A stretch of DNA of 64,000 nt, taken from Alteromonas stellipolaris (lineage in GTDB: Bacteria; Pseudomonadota; Gammaproteobacteria; Enterobacterales; Alteromonadaceae). Below are positions 29,151-39,228 of this stretch, one piece after another. The notes below the pieces were generated by a model. The model was not told the origin of the DNA, searched no databases, and saw only the letters and a list, made by a program, of their open reading frames with translations. Position 1 is the first letter of the stretch; the number at the start of each line of letters is the position of its first letter. A program made the position numbers and the translations under genes. The stretch spans positions 1,550,001 through 1,614,000 of the forward strand of contig NZ_CP013926.1 of the NCBI RefSeq assembly GCF_001562115.1, given 5' to 3'.

Positions 29151-30395
29151 TTAAAGTTGTTCAACAATGGCAATTACACCATTGGCAGAAATAACAATGG
29201 CAAACAGCAGTGCTAGCCCTAACATTATGTTAAGAAATTTGCCTGGCGCATGTTCTTTCATAAGCTCTCGTTTGTTTATTACCACTAGAATGCCAATGAT
29301 GACTAAGGGCAACACGAACACGTTAAACACCTGAGAAAGAATTTGCCCTTTAATGGGATTGAACCCAAATACGGGAATGATCAGCGCCACTAAACAGGCT
29401 ATACCGGTAATAGTTTTAAATTGAGTAGATTTGGTGTCTAGCTTTCCTGAGCGGTAATCAGCGATTAACAAGGGAGCAATAAGCAGACAAGGAAATACCG
29501 AAGATAAGCCCGCGGCCAACGTGCCAAAGAAAAATACCGTTAGCGCCGTTTTACCTGCTATAGGTTCAAGGGCGTTCACCATGTCGAGTACATGGGTAAT
29601 CTTTTTACCTTCGTGGTATAACGCGCCATGAGCAACGGCCATTACCGATGCACTAATTACAAACACTAAAAACGCTGCCACAAAAGCGTCTTTCTTCTGC
29701 TGCTTTTGGTTCTCCATACCCCAGCCTTTACCCTGGATAAACAGTGGGCGAGATAAAAATGTAGCGGCTGCCATAGTGGTGCCTACGAAGGCGGCCACCA
29801 TCATTTTTCCGCCTTCTACATCAGGTATTGAAGGAACAAAGCCCGCTGCCACTTCTGCGGGCATGGGATGTACTACCAATAACGAAAACACAAATGAAAT
29901 ACCCATGCAGGATACAAACATAACCAGAATTTTTTCAAACAACGAGTACTTACCAATCAGCATAATGGCGTACATAATACTAATGACACTTACTGCTATG
30001 GCTAACACCAACTCGTATTTGTAAGCGTTAAGGGATGGAGAATACAACGCCAGCATTTCAAAAATAATGTTAGATGATATGCCGAGAATGCCCATTAATG
30101 AGTTCCACTGGCCAAAGGTAACGCCCGCAATAATGAGTATGGCGATAGGTCGCCCAAATTTAAGATGCTTTTTAAAGCTATAAAGCGCAGTTTCACCGGT
30201 AACAATGGCGTAATTACCAAATGCATAGATAAGTGCCCCTGAAAATAGGCAACTTAGGAACAACACCCATAGCAAAGACATGCCATAGGTACTGCCCGCT
30301 ACTATCATAGACGTAACGCTACCTGTACCTATGGTGTACCCTATTGCAAAGAAGGCTGGCCCAAAGGCCATTATTTTTTTTATTATCGACGACAT
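29151..30395 (-). CDS. NRAMP-related transporter lacking the metal-binding motifs
   Basis: 414 residues with about 11 membrane helices and the NRAMP (SLC11) overall pattern. Where metal transporters have DPGN in helix 1 this has GTGS (GYTIGTGSVTS), and where they have MPH in helix 6 this has alanines (GTTMAAATFLSRP). It therefore probably does not carry divalent metals. Its place between the SDR and the kinase of an alginate locus, which otherwise has no inner-membrane sugar importer on this side, suggests uptake of an unsaturated uronate or sugar acid. That substrate is inference. Confidence 0.78.
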   Translation of the reverse strand: MSSIIKKIMAFGPAFFAIGYTIGTGSVTSMIVAGSTYGMSLLWVLFLSCLFSGALIYAFGNYAIVTGETALYSFKKHLKFGRPIAILIIAGVTFGQWNSLMGILGISSNIIFEMLALYSPSLNAYKYELVLAIAVSVISIMYAIMLIGKYSLFEKILVMFVSCMGISFVFSLLVVHPMPAEVAAGFVPSIPDVEGGKMMVAAFVGTTMAAATFLSRPLFIQGKGWGMENQKQQKKDAFVAAFLVFVISASVMAVAHGALYHEGKKITHVLDMVNALEPIAGKTALTVFFFGTLAAGLSSVFPCLLIAPLLIADYRSGKLDTKSTQFKTITGIACLVALIIPVFGFNPIKGQILSQVFNVFVLPLVIIGILVVINKRELMKEHAPGKFLNIMLGLALLFAIVISANGVIAIVEQL

Positions 30396-30547
30396 CTCGT
30401 TACCTCTGTCATTCTGACAATGTTAGTTATAGCAAACCTGCGGTTATGGCTTATGCAAAAAGGCCTGACGATACCAACCTTTACAGTCGTATTTTTAAAC
30501 CTAGCGTTTAGGCTTGCCTAGGCCTGTTTTTTACATGAGCCTGATAC

Positions 30548-30586
30548 CTGAGCTCTATATCTGAGCTCTATATCTGAGCTCTATAC
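30548..30586. repeat. Three tandem copies of a 13-bp repeat
   Basis: CTGAGCTCTATAT is repeated head to tail three times (last base differs in the third copy), in the gap between the SDR and transporter genes. No known function. Confidence 0.85.
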
Positions 30587-30593
30587 CAGCCCT

Positions 30594-31361
30594 CTAGGCC
30601 ATGTATACGCCGCCGTTAATATCTAACGTCGCACCAGTGATAAACCCGTTGTATTCAGAGGCAAAGAAGGCTACCGCTCGGGCCACATCCATTGGGTTGC
30701 CTGCCCGTTTTAATGGTATTTCACTGATGGTTTTATTCGCCGATTCATCGGTGGTGTGGGTAGCATGAAAACGTGTGCCTAAGATCAACCCCGGCGTTAC
30801 CGTGTTGACGCGAATACCGTCGCCAGCTAATTCAGCGGCTAATGAACGGCTAAAAGTAAGCACCGCACCTTTCGATGTGGAATAGGCGAGAGACCCGCCG
30901 TGCCCGCCTTTTCGGCCTGCAAGTGAAGACAAATTCACAATAGATGCACCCTCATCAGCGCGTTTTAGCATAGGTAAGAGTGCACGGGTAACCATCATCA
31001 TAGAGGTCACATTAACCGCCATCACTTGTTCCCAAAAGTCATTTTTAATATCACTTAAGGTGTGTCGCTCAACCAAGTCGCCGGTATTGTTTACCAATAT
31101 ATCAAGCGTAGACGTTAAATTAGCCACTTCGTTAGCGAAGGTATTAACCGTGTCTTCTTTGGTTAAGTCGGCTTGAAGCGGAATAATCTCCCCAACACCA
31201 GACTCCAGCACTTCTTGCTGAAGCTCTTCAACTGCGTGTTTCGAGCTATAGTAATGCACAAAAACGGTCGCACCTTGTGCCGCAAGTTCAGAAGAAATAG
31301 CGCCGCCAATACCACTGGCACCACCGGTTACCAATACTCGCTTTCCAGTTAACGTATTCAC
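30594..31361 (-). CDS. Short-chain dehydrogenase/reductase (candidate DEH reductase)
   Basis: 255 residues of classical SDR type: cofactor motif TGGASGIGG (residues 13-21), NNTG, catalytic serine in NLSSLAG, and YSTSK. The C-terminal INGGVYMA is usual. In alginate loci an SDR reduces 4-deoxy-L-erythro-5-hexoseulose uronate (DEH) to 2-keto-3-deoxygluconate; that role fits but is inferred from position. The start is GTG at 31361, with AGAGG seven bases before it. First gene of the leftward set, under the divergent region with CCGG-centred palindromes. Confidence 0.88.
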   Translation of the reverse strand: MNTLTGKRVLVTGGASGIGGAISSELAAQGATVFVHYYSSKHAVEELQQEVLESGVGEIIPLQADLTKEDTVNTFANEVANLTSTLDILVNNTGDLVERHTLSDIKNDFWEQVMAVNVTSMMMVTRALLPMLKRADEGASIVNLSSLAGRKGGHGGSLAYSTSKGAVLTFSRSLAAELAGDGIRVNTVTPGLILGTRFHATHTTDESANKTISEIPLKRAGNPMDVARAVAFFASEYNGFITGATLDINGGVYMA

Positions 31362-31519
31362 ACCAAAACCCTCTATATAATTGAAAATCAGTTAACAAAT
31401 TCACAGATAACGTTTTGTGCATTTTCGCTAAGGCAATGATGTCGCAAGTCGAAAACCAGCAATAGTTTCTGTGAAGTATGTTTTACACCCCGTTAAGTTC
31501 ATTATTTAAAATAATCAAA

Positions 31520-31533
31520 CAAAACCGGTTTAG
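31520..31533. promoter_or_regulatory. LacI-type operator, copy 1
   Basis: CAAAACCGGTTTAG differs from the perfect site at 31977-31990 in one base. It lies about 160 bases upstream of the SDR start. CpG-centred palindromes of this form are typical LacI/GalR operators. Confidence 0.7.
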
Positions 31534-31975
31534 TTTTGCCAACAAGCTAACATAGAAGTGAGTGATGTCAACGCAAAAATAACAACTTAACATACAATTC
31601 ACACTCATTAAATTAACAAGCCGCCAATTAAAAACGACTTTAATACCTATATATTTCAGCGCTTTATCCTTTATAAAGTTTTACCCAAATGCTAGATGTA
31701 AAAAATACCGACTGTTATTCTGCTCTACAGCCTTACTCACACTCTCGCCCAGTAGCACCGATTTATTCAAGTCTTTACAATCTGGTTTCTGATTAAACGA
31801 TATAGATTTACCTTAAAACTCGCCCGGCCCTTTATTTTAAAAAGACTGTAAGCGTTTTTTATCGGCCTGAGTGAATAAATTTAGTACTTTTGGATAATTT
31901 TTTGTTGACGAAAAGCGATGCAAATGTAACCTTATTGTTAATATTCCGGTCTCAGAAGTTCTTTTGAAATAAAAA

Positions 31976-31991
31976 ACTAAACCGGTTTAGT
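31976..31991. promoter_or_regulatory. LacI-type operator, copy 2
   Basis: ACTAAACCGGTTTAGT is a perfect 16-bp palindrome 130 bases before the TonB receptor start. A promoter-like TTGACG lies about 70 bases further upstream, which would put the operator downstream of it, but the promoter is uncertain. The LacI regulator encoded at 36.5 kb is the likely ligand. Confidence 0.75.
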
Positions 31992-32121
31992 GTTATAGGG
32001 AAAAGCAAGTAGAGCGAATAAACATTGCCTGATTAATAAGACAAGCCGTCACTTCACAAGAGAATTTAATAATAATTTATGTTTGTGAGGTACTTAGCTG
32101 AACAGCTTTTGGAGAAGCAAA

Positions 32122-35055
32122 ATGAACAACAAATTATCAAAACTTACGGTTGCCATTTTATCCGCCACCACAGTGGGTTTTTCTGTGCCCAGTTTTGCGC
32201 AAGAAGAACAGGACACACAAACACCCGATTCATTAGAAGTTATTGAAGTTCGCGGTATTGCTAGCAGTATTGCGGAGTCGGCGCGTTTAAAACGTTACGA
32301 TTCTCGTATTGTGGATGCCATAGTAGCAGAAGACATTGGTAAGCTGCCCGACAACAACATTGCTGAAGCGCTGCAACGTATTACGGGTGTGTCTATTAGC
32401 CGTGACTTTGGTGTGGGTGAATCAGTGACTATTCGCGGTATTTCTCAAAACCGTGTTGAATTAAATGGTCGTTCTACGTCAGGCAGTGGCCGTGGTGGTA
32501 TTAGCCTAGATGACTTCCCTTCTAGTTTTCTAAAAACCGTTGAAGTGGTTAAGTCCCCTACCCCTGAAATGATTGAAGGCGCACTTGGCGGTACTATCAA
32601 TATGACAACCGTGCGCCCATTAGAGCTTGAAGAGCCTTTGGTCGCCATTACGCTAGATGGTGAATACGCCGATAAAGCAGAAAACTGGGCGCCTATGTTT
32701 ACTGGTGCCGCTGGCAGAAACTGGGACTTGGGCGACGCTGGTACCTTTGGGGCTTCTGTGGTGATGTCTTATCAAGATCGCACCTTAAGACGAGATGAGT
32801 TTTTTAATTTAGTGACTCCAACAGAACTCGATTTAGATGGCGACGGTAACAGCGACTCTGCCAACACGCCTAGCGGCAACTACCTTGTACGTAGCCAAAA
32901 TACCGTAGAGCAAAAAACTGAACAGCGTGAACGTACCGCTTACGGTTTGTCACTTCAGTGGGCCCCAAAAGATACTGACGCTTTTATTTACCTAGATGTT
33001 AATGCCACCGATCTTGACGGTGGACAAGAAGCTTACTCGGTATTAAATGACAGCAAAGACTATTCTGACTTGGTGTTAGATGATGCCTACGATGACGCAC
33101 AAGGCCAACTGCAAAGCTTTGGCTCGGGTAGCGCGTTTGTACAGCCAAAGACATGGGCCGACTTTACCACCAACGACTCTATGTCAAATGCCTTGGGTGG
33201 CGAGTGGTTTATAACTGACAAACTAAAAATTTCAGGCGAAGTCGCTTATACCAAATCTGAAAGCCTTCGCACCAATTCTGAGTTTAACTTACGCCCTATC
33301 TCGCGCTCACAGTATGAAGAAGACGGTACCATTACCGAAAACTTATTCACCATTACCATGACCCAAGATGGCGACCAAGTACCTGGCATTGCCTTTTCGG
33401 ATGAAGACGCATTGTTAGACCCAAGCAATCTGGCTATCCGTCAATTTACCCATCAGCGTTATTATGAAGAAAACGAAGAAACTGCTATTCGGTTTGACGT
33501 GGAATACATCGAGCCTTTTTCAGGCTTAGACTTCCTTACCAAAATTAAGGCAGGTATTCGCACTACTGACAGAGACTATGAGCTAGACCGTTACGACTTA
33601 CGCAATAATGGTAGTGAGCTTAAAAACTTACAAACCAGTGTGTCGTACGATGGCGTTGTCAGACCTACTTGGGTAGATGAATTTGACGCTGCATTTGGTG
33701 GGTTCAAAGAAATTAACCACAGTAACACCTTCGACCAATCAGGCATTTCGGGTAATAACGCCCTAACCCATTATTATGTTTATGATGGTGCTGAGCTTGC
33801 CTACAATATTAATGGTACATACGACCGCGTGAAACAAATGCTGGATGGTAGTAGCCATGAACTTACTGGTACACTTGATGACAATATGGTTCGCAATACG
33901 GGCTCATATGCGCAAATAAGCGAAGAAACCCAAGCGTTATATACCCAGTTTCATTTAGATTTCGGCGACCTTACCGCTGTGGTAGGTGCTCGCTATGTTC
34001 AAACCGATTTAACATCGAATACGTTTGATCAAACCGGTAGCTACGATTATTCAGACTTTCTTCCAAGTATAAACGCCACCTACTCTTTAACCGACGATAC
34101 CATTTTACGTTTTGCTGCCGCGAAAGTAATGCGTCGCCCTGAGTTTGGAGAGCTTAGCCCTGCTATTAGTGTCGATAACTCACTCGTTACCGGTACCCAA
34201 GGTTCTTATCAACTAGACCCCTACCGTATTACCCAATACGACTTATCTGCTGAGCATTACTTTGGTGAAGGAGGCATGGTTTCTGCCGCTATTTTTTATA
34301 AAGATGTAGAGTCATTTACGGTAGCTAGTAGCTCTTGTATGGCTGATAGCAACACGGTAACAGGCCAAAACGTAACCGAGTACGTGAACGTGAACGTGTG
34401 TTTGCTAGATACCGCAGGGGTAAGTCAAGCTGATGTGAACTACGTCAGTGGGGATCAAGACCTTGCGTATGTTGAAGCGCAACGCGACGCTGGCTTAACG
34501 GGTATTGTCATCGATACGGACGTTAACGGCGGCAGTGGCGAAGTAGCAGGTATTGAACTTGCCTACCAACAACAGTTTAGTTTCCTGCCAGGTATGTGGT
34601 CTGGGCTTGGTATTAGCACCAACTACACATATGCAGACAGTGAGCAGCCTGATGGTAACCCATTGTTAGACATTTCAAACCATACTTTCAATGGTCAGGT
34701 TTACTGGGAAAATGCCGGTTTTCAAGTACGTCTTGCCTACAACTGGCGCGATAAATACTTAGACACGCAAGATGAAAAGCGTGTACGTCCTGTTGGTGCA
34801 CTCGCAACAGGTGTGTATAACCGCACAAACCCTGAAGAAGCTTTCTTCGACCCTACATTGGGTAATAACTACCGTGAAGCACGGGGCCAGTTCGACTTTT
34901 CGGCCAGCTACGATGTTAACGAGCATATAACGGTTGTGGCTAACGCGGTTAACTTAACCGGTGAGCCTATTGTACAAGTGACCGAACTAGACAGCATTTG
35001 GCAGTACAGTGAATCGGATAGACGCTTTACCTTAGGCGTAAGAGCGCGCTGGTAG
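32122..35055 (+). CDS. TonB-dependent receptor (alginate oligosaccharide uptake)
   Basis: 977 residues. Signal peptide ends near VPSFAQ; a TonB-box-like LEVIEVRG follows at about residue 38. The plug domain runs to about residue 180 (DNNIAEALQRITGVSI; ESVTIRGISQNRVELNG; GTINMTT), then the 22-strand barrel, ending in the aromatic FTLGVRARW typical of outer-membrane proteins. It belongs to the large marine-type receptor group with extended plugs. Alginate-derived substrate is inferred from the adjacent PL7 and PL6 genes and the shared operator. GGAG precedes the ATG. Confidence 0.9.
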   Translation: MNNKLSKLTVAILSATTVGFSVPSFAQEEQDTQTPDSLEVIEVRGIASSIAESARLKRYDSRIVDAIVAEDIGKLPDNNIAEALQRITGVSISRDFGVGESVTIRGISQNRVELNGRSTSGSGRGGISLDDFPSSFLKTVEVVKSPTPEMIEGALGGTINMTTVRPLELEEPLVAITLDGEYADKAENWAPMFTGAAGRNWDLGDAGTFGASVVMSYQDRTLRRDEFFNLVTPTELDLDGDGNSDSANTPSGNYLVRSQNTVEQKTEQRERTAYGLSLQWAPKDTDAFIYLDVNATDLDGGQEAYSVLNDSKDYSDLVLDDAYDDAQGQLQSFGSGSAFVQPKTWADFTTNDSMSNALGGEWFITDKLKISGEVAYTKSESLRTNSEFNLRPISRSQYEEDGTITENLFTITMTQDGDQVPGIAFSDEDALLDPSNLAIRQFTHQRYYEENEETAIRFDVEYIEPFSGLDFLTKIKAGIRTTDRDYELDRYDLRNNGSELKNLQTSVSYDGVVRPTWVDEFDAAFGGFKEINHSNTFDQSGISGNNALTHYYVYDGAELAYNINGTYDRVKQMLDGSSHELTGTLDDNMVRNTGSYAQISEETQALYTQFHLDFGDLTAVVGARYVQTDLTSNTFDQTGSYDYSDFLPSINATYSLTDDTILRFAAAKVMRRPEFGELSPAISVDNSLVTGTQGSYQLDPYRITQYDLSAEHYFGEGGMVSAAIFYKDVESFTVASSSCMADSNTVTGQNVTEYVNVNVCLLDTAGVSQADVNYVSGDQDLAYVEAQRDAGLTGIVIDTDVNGGSGEVAGIELAYQQQFSFLPGMWSGLGISTNYTYADSEQPDGNPLLDISNHTFNGQVYWENAGFQVRLAYNWRDKYLDTQDEKRVRPVGALATGVYNRTNPEEAFFDPTLGNNYREARGQFDFSASYDVNEHITVVANAVNLTGEPIVQVTELDSIWQYSESDRRFTLGVRARW

Positions 35056-35287
35056 GATTATAAAGTAGCCTACTTGCTAGGCTACTTTAATAAAGCGGTT
35101 CGTCTAAGCCTGTTTGTCTAAGCTTATATGACTAGGCCTACTTGAATAGGCCTATGTGAGTAACGCTATAAGAATAAAGCTAGTCGACCCAATTGCAATG
35201 CCCTACTTTCGCCGCAGTGCATGCTGCGGCACATTTTTTCATTATTCATTACTTTTTCTTTTGACGATGCCCGTTAGGAGCGCATTC

Positions 35288-36466
35288 ATGACTGACGCTA
35301 AACCTATTTATTTGGCCGGCTTAGCCGTGCTTTCTTTAATTGCTGGGTGTAATGATACACAAAACGATAAGCAGAACGATACGCAAACATCATCAAACAG
35401 CAAAACAGCAACAGAGGCCAATATGGAGACAATGGACGAGCTCGCGAATGCTGCCGACGAGACAAAGTTGGCAATCAAAGTCCCTGGCGACGTGTTCGAT
35501 CTTTCTCCTTGGAATATTCTCTTACCATTAGATAGAGACGGTGATGGGAAGGCCGACAGAATTGAAAATAAAGACTTACCGCGTTTCCACGTGGATGAAT
35601 TCTTTTACTTAGATGACAATAACAACATGGTATTTGCCGCGGCTAATAAAGCATTTACCTCTCCCACGTCTACCAATACCCGCAGCGAACTTCGCCAAGT
35701 TTATGCCGATGAAAACGGTAATGTTCCTAGCTTAGAAAACCCCGCAAATTACTTTGCATTGGCATCAAATCCTGAAGCAGATAAATTCGCCGCCATTGGT
35801 GCACGAATGGAAGCCACACTTAAAGTAGATCATGTTTCTACTAACGCTAAATATCATGACAAGCCACCCGCCTATTCTGTTGTAGTAGGCCAAATTCATG
35901 CGGGTAAATTAGACGAACTTCGTAACAATGAATCAGGGTTTGGCTGGGGGAACGAGCCACTTAAAATTTATTATAAAAAGTATCCAAATCACGATACTGG
36001 TACCGTGTTTTGGAACTACGAACTGAATTTACCCGAAAATAACCCTAAACGTACCGACATTGCTTACCCTGTGTGGGGCGATGGCTGGCACGACAGTAGT
36101 AATCCAGGTGAAAACGGTATCGCCCTTGGTGAATCTTTCAGTTATGAGATTAATGTTTACGGCGATACAATGTACTTAACCTTTACTGCAGATAATCACC
36201 CGACGGTTAAACATCAGATTAATTTAGCCAATAATGTTGATGCCAATGGATTTATAGATGACTATGATGACCCTGTGGCTTACAAGAACGATTGGCTGTT
36301 CTTTAAAGCTGGCGCGTATAACCAGTGCAGTACGAAGGATGCCCCAACATTTCGCTACCCTGCTTGCCCGGGTACTGGCGATTGGGAAACCGATAAAAAA
36401 GCAGGTAACTACACCCGTGTGTCCTTCTCTCATTTGCAGGTAGGCGATGCTATTGAAGTGAAATAG
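35288..36466 (+). CDS. Polysaccharide lyase family 7 alginate lyase, lipoprotein
   Basis: 392 residues. The lipoprotein signal has lipobox LIAGC, then a glutamine/asparagine/lysine-rich linker, then a PL7 jelly-roll. All three PL7 motifs are visible: RSELR (residues about 135-139), QIH (in VVGQIHAGK) and the FKAGAYNQ block near the C-terminus. QIH is usually linked to activity on guluronate-containing alginate. A longer frame begins with GTG at 35156, but AGGAG eight bases before the ATG at 35288 and the lipobox favour this start. Probably surface-exposed, acting before the receptor. Confidence 0.92.
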   Translation: MTDAKPIYLAGLAVLSLIAGCNDTQNDKQNDTQTSSNSKTATEANMETMDELANAADETKLAIKVPGDVFDLSPWNILLPLDRDGDGKADRIENKDLPRFHVDEFFYLDDNNNMVFAAANKAFTSPTSTNTRSELRQVYADENGNVPSLENPANYFALASNPEADKFAAIGARMEATLKVDHVSTNAKYHDKPPAYSVVVGQIHAGKLDELRNNESGFGWGNEPLKIYYKKYPNHDTGTVFWNYELNLPENNPKRTDIAYPVWGDGWHDSSNPGENGIALGESFSYEINVYGDTMYLTFTADNHPTVKHQINLANNVDANGFIDDYDDPVAYKNDWLFFKAGAYNQCSTKDAPTFRYPACPGTGDWETDKKAGNYTRVSFSHLQVGDAIEVK

Positions 36467-36523
36467 CTACCGAGGATTTGGCGATTCAAATACTCCATTA
36501 ACGCCTTTAGTAAGAGAATAATA

Positions 36524-37543
36524 ATGAATAAGAGTAAAGTTAGACTGATTGATGTGGCTGAGAAAGCCGGCGTATCTAAAAGTACCGCGTCGCAATTTTT
36601 GAACGGCCGCTTTGATTTTATGTCGTTCGACACCCGTTTACGGTTACAAAAAGCGGTAGAGGAACTAAATTACGTTCCTAATAATATTGCTCGCAGCCTG
36701 AAAACCAATAAGACTAAAACCCTTGGTGTTATCGTTAGAGACATTGCTAGCTATTACACCAGCCAAACTATACGCGGTATGGACGATTACTGTAAAAGTC
36801 ATGGCTACGACTTGTTCATTTATAATTCGGACTTTGAACCAAAAACTGAAAAAAACGCGCTGACTACGCTGTGTCAGTTAAACGTAGACGGCGCAATTAT
36901 TGCCTCTTGCGGTAACAACGCAAAGCTAATAGAAGACATTTCAAACAACACCATGCCGATGGTGCAGTTTCAGTTAGAACATGACGACTGTGACACAGGC
37001 ATTGTGGTCGCTGATTACAAACGTGCCTCTTTTGATGCCACTGAATACCTTATTAACTTGGGCCACAAGCATATCTGTTTTGTAACCCAGAAATTCGAAT
37101 CAGTTAAGTCTCGCCAAGAGAAATACCAGGGGTTTGTAGATGCACATACAAAACATAATATTCCCGTTGATGAAGCCCTGACTATTCATTGGAGTCGGCA
37201 AGAAGGTTTGCATCGCTCCCCTATTGAGATGCTGAAATCAGACAATCCGCCAACCGCTTTCTTTACTCAGCAAATTGCAATAACCATTGATGTATTAAAA
37301 GAATTAGAAGCGGCTAGCGTTCCTATTCCGCAAGATGTTTCTTTACTTGGGTTTGAGGAAATTCCTATGGCTGAATTTTTTAAGGTGCCTATTACCGTAA
37401 TAAAACAGCAACCTTACGAATTAGGCGGCGAAGCAGCGCGCATGTTAATGAATAAAATCAACAACCCAAAATCGGTAAATACCCGCATGCTGGTGCCCTG
37501 CTCATTGGTCGAGCGTTCATCTTGCGCAGCGCCCAAGGCTTAG
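36524..37543 (+). CDS. LacI-family transcriptional regulator
   Basis: 339 residues. The N-terminal helix-turn-helix is RLIDVAEKAGVSKSTASQFLNG, followed by the hinge helix NNIARSLKT and a periplasmic-binding-protein-like effector domain (TLGVIVRDIASYYTSQ... VSLLGFEEIPMAEFF). It lies 57 bases after the PL7 gene and probably represses both arms of the locus through the two palindromes at 31.5 and 32.0 kb, relieved by an alginate breakdown product. The effector is inferred. Confidence 0.93.
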   Translation: MNKSKVRLIDVAEKAGVSKSTASQFLNGRFDFMSFDTRLRLQKAVEELNYVPNNIARSLKTNKTKTLGVIVRDIASYYTSQTIRGMDDYCKSHGYDLFIYNSDFEPKTEKNALTTLCQLNVDGAIIASCGNNAKLIEDISNNTMPMVQFQLEHDDCDTGIVVADYKRASFDATEYLINLGHKHICFVTQKFESVKSRQEKYQGFVDAHTKHNIPVDEALTIHWSRQEGLHRSPIEMLKSDNPPTAFFTQQIAITIDVLKELEAASVPIPQDVSLLGFEEIPMAEFFKVPITVIKQQPYELGGEAARMLMNKINNPKSVNTRMLVPCSLVERSSCAAPKA

Positions 37544-37693
37544 GCTTTTGAATCTTTCATTTTGAACAAGGCGGCGTAGTCCATCGCACTGAAAAGAGTG
37601 AATTTTTATTTTCACGCTGCCGACTCAATCTCGATTAAGTTTGGTACAGTATTGCCTATCTACTGAATTTAGTATTTTTATCGACTAACTCCC

Positions 37694-38626
37694 ATGCTTT
37701 CATTTATTACCAGTACCCTAGTGCCTGTTTTAATCCTACTTTTAATGGGCTGGGTGTTTTTTCGCATCCGCTGGTTAAATGAGGCCTTTATCGAATCGGG
37801 TTCAAAGTTAGTCTTCAACGTTGCCCTACCCGCACTACTTTTTCTATCTATTAGCCAGTCAGACTTTTCAAACGCTGCTAACTTTACCCTTATCACTATT
37901 GGAATAAGTGGTTCGGTACTAATGTGCGCGGTATTAATGCTATTAGTGCATTTCACGGTGAACCCTCAAAATGCTCGCGGGGTGGTAGTGCAAGGTGGTT
38001 TTAGGGCTAACATGGGTATTATTGGCTTAGCATATTGCGCGAATACATACGGGCAAGAGGGCTTAGCGGCGGCATCGGTTTATATGGGCTGTATTACTAT
38101 TTTGTACAATGTTATGTCAGTGTTTGTACTTAACTTCTATCAGGTAGGTTTTACGGCGCCTATGAATCAAATTAAAGGCATTGCACGCAACCCCCTTATT
38201 ATTTCGATTGTTGCAGCATTACCATTTTCTTATTTTCAATGGTCATTACCCGAGGTGGCATTAAGAACAGGCGAATACTTTGCCCAGCTTACCCTGCCCT
38301 TAGCCCTTATTTGTACTGGCGCATCGCTGCAGTTTCGTTCTTTTTCTAGCGACTGGTATAACATTGCGCTAGCTACAATAAGTAAATGTATTGTCTACCC
38401 CGCCTTACTGGTGGGTATGGCGTATTTAGCTGGCTTTAGGGGCATGGAGTTAGGCATAGTGTTATTGCTATCTATTGCCCCGACAGCCGCAGCCAGTTAC
38501 GTGATGGTAAGAAACTTAGGGGGCGATCATCGTTTGGCGGCCAGTATCATTGCCCTAAGCACGTTAATATCACTGCCTATTACTGCCATTGGTTTCGGCA
38601 GCTTGGCCATGCTGGGGCTTGTTTAA
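37694..38626 (+). CDS. AEC-family transporter (auxin efflux carrier type)
   Basis: 310 residues, about ten membrane helices, with the membrane-transport pattern of the AEC/BART group (NVALPALLFLSISQSDF; GFRANMGIIGLAY; PTAAASYVMVRNLGGD). Members export or import organic acids. It follows the lacI gene by 150 bases and may be independent of the alginate genes. Substrate unknown. Confidence 0.85.
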   Translation: MLSFITSTLVPVLILLLMGWVFFRIRWLNEAFIESGSKLVFNVALPALLFLSISQSDFSNAANFTLITIGISGSVLMCAVLMLLVHFTVNPQNARGVVVQGGFRANMGIIGLAYCANTYGQEGLAAASVYMGCITILYNVMSVFVLNFYQVGFTAPMNQIKGIARNPLIISIVAALPFSYFQWSLPEVALRTGEYFAQLTLPLALICTGASLQFRSFSSDWYNIALATISKCIVYPALLVGMAYLAGFRGMELGIVLLLSIAPTAAASYVMVRNLGGDHRLAASIIALSTLISLPITAIGFGSLAMLGLV

Positions 38627-38770
38627 GAGTACTAAGTAGCGGCGCTAGGCAAACCTTTGCTCATACGAATTTAATCGCGTTATACACTTGTTTACACTTT
38701 TCTGGTTGGCAACGTTTAAGAATTGAACCACAATGCAGGTAGTTGTTTTCAATCAGCTGGAAAAGTAATC

Positions 38771-38986
38771 GTGAAAATTGTTCGATTAACCCTTGGTGGC
38801 ATTCTTTTTATCGGCGGCATTATTTTAACCCTATTACCAGGCTCAATTCTTTTGGTAATAGGTGGTTTGGTTTTGCTAAGCTACGATTGGCCTCGTGCTC
38901 GTGGATGGCTCAAAATAAGTCAAAACATGATGACCTCAAGCGCGAGAAGAATAGACCGCGTATTATTAATGCGTAAATTTCGCTAA
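38771..38986 (+). CDS. PGPGW-type small transmembrane protein
   Basis: 71 residues from a GTG start: MKIVRLTLGGILFIGGIILT, then LPGSILLVIGGLVLLS, matching the putative transmembrane PGPGW family with two membrane segments and a basic tail. TGGAAAAG lies upstream of the GTG; a TTG further upstream is the alternative. Function unknown. Confidence 0.55.
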   Translation: MKIVRLTLGGILFIGGIILTLLPGSILLVIGGLVLLSYDWPRARGWLKISQNMMTSSARRIDRVLLMRKFR

Positions 38987-39228
38987 GCTGTTACTGCGTA
39001 ATTTGCGCTTTTCCCCCCTGTCATCGCACATCGTAAACCATTAATCTGAAGTTTCAGTATAACCTTCATAGTCATGTTATTTTTATACGCTAAACTCGTT
39101 ACGAGTATAGAATTTAACGACACGATTAATAACACCTTATAAAAATCAAAAAACCTTTCATTTATTCAAACAGGCAACGTAAGGCATTCGACTGACCATC
39201 GAACACTTACGACAATGGAGACAAGACC

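Noticed and set aside
29151..30395. Manganese/iron NRAMP transporter
   Set aside because: Metal-coordinating DPGN and MPH motifs are replaced, so that annotation would be misleading.
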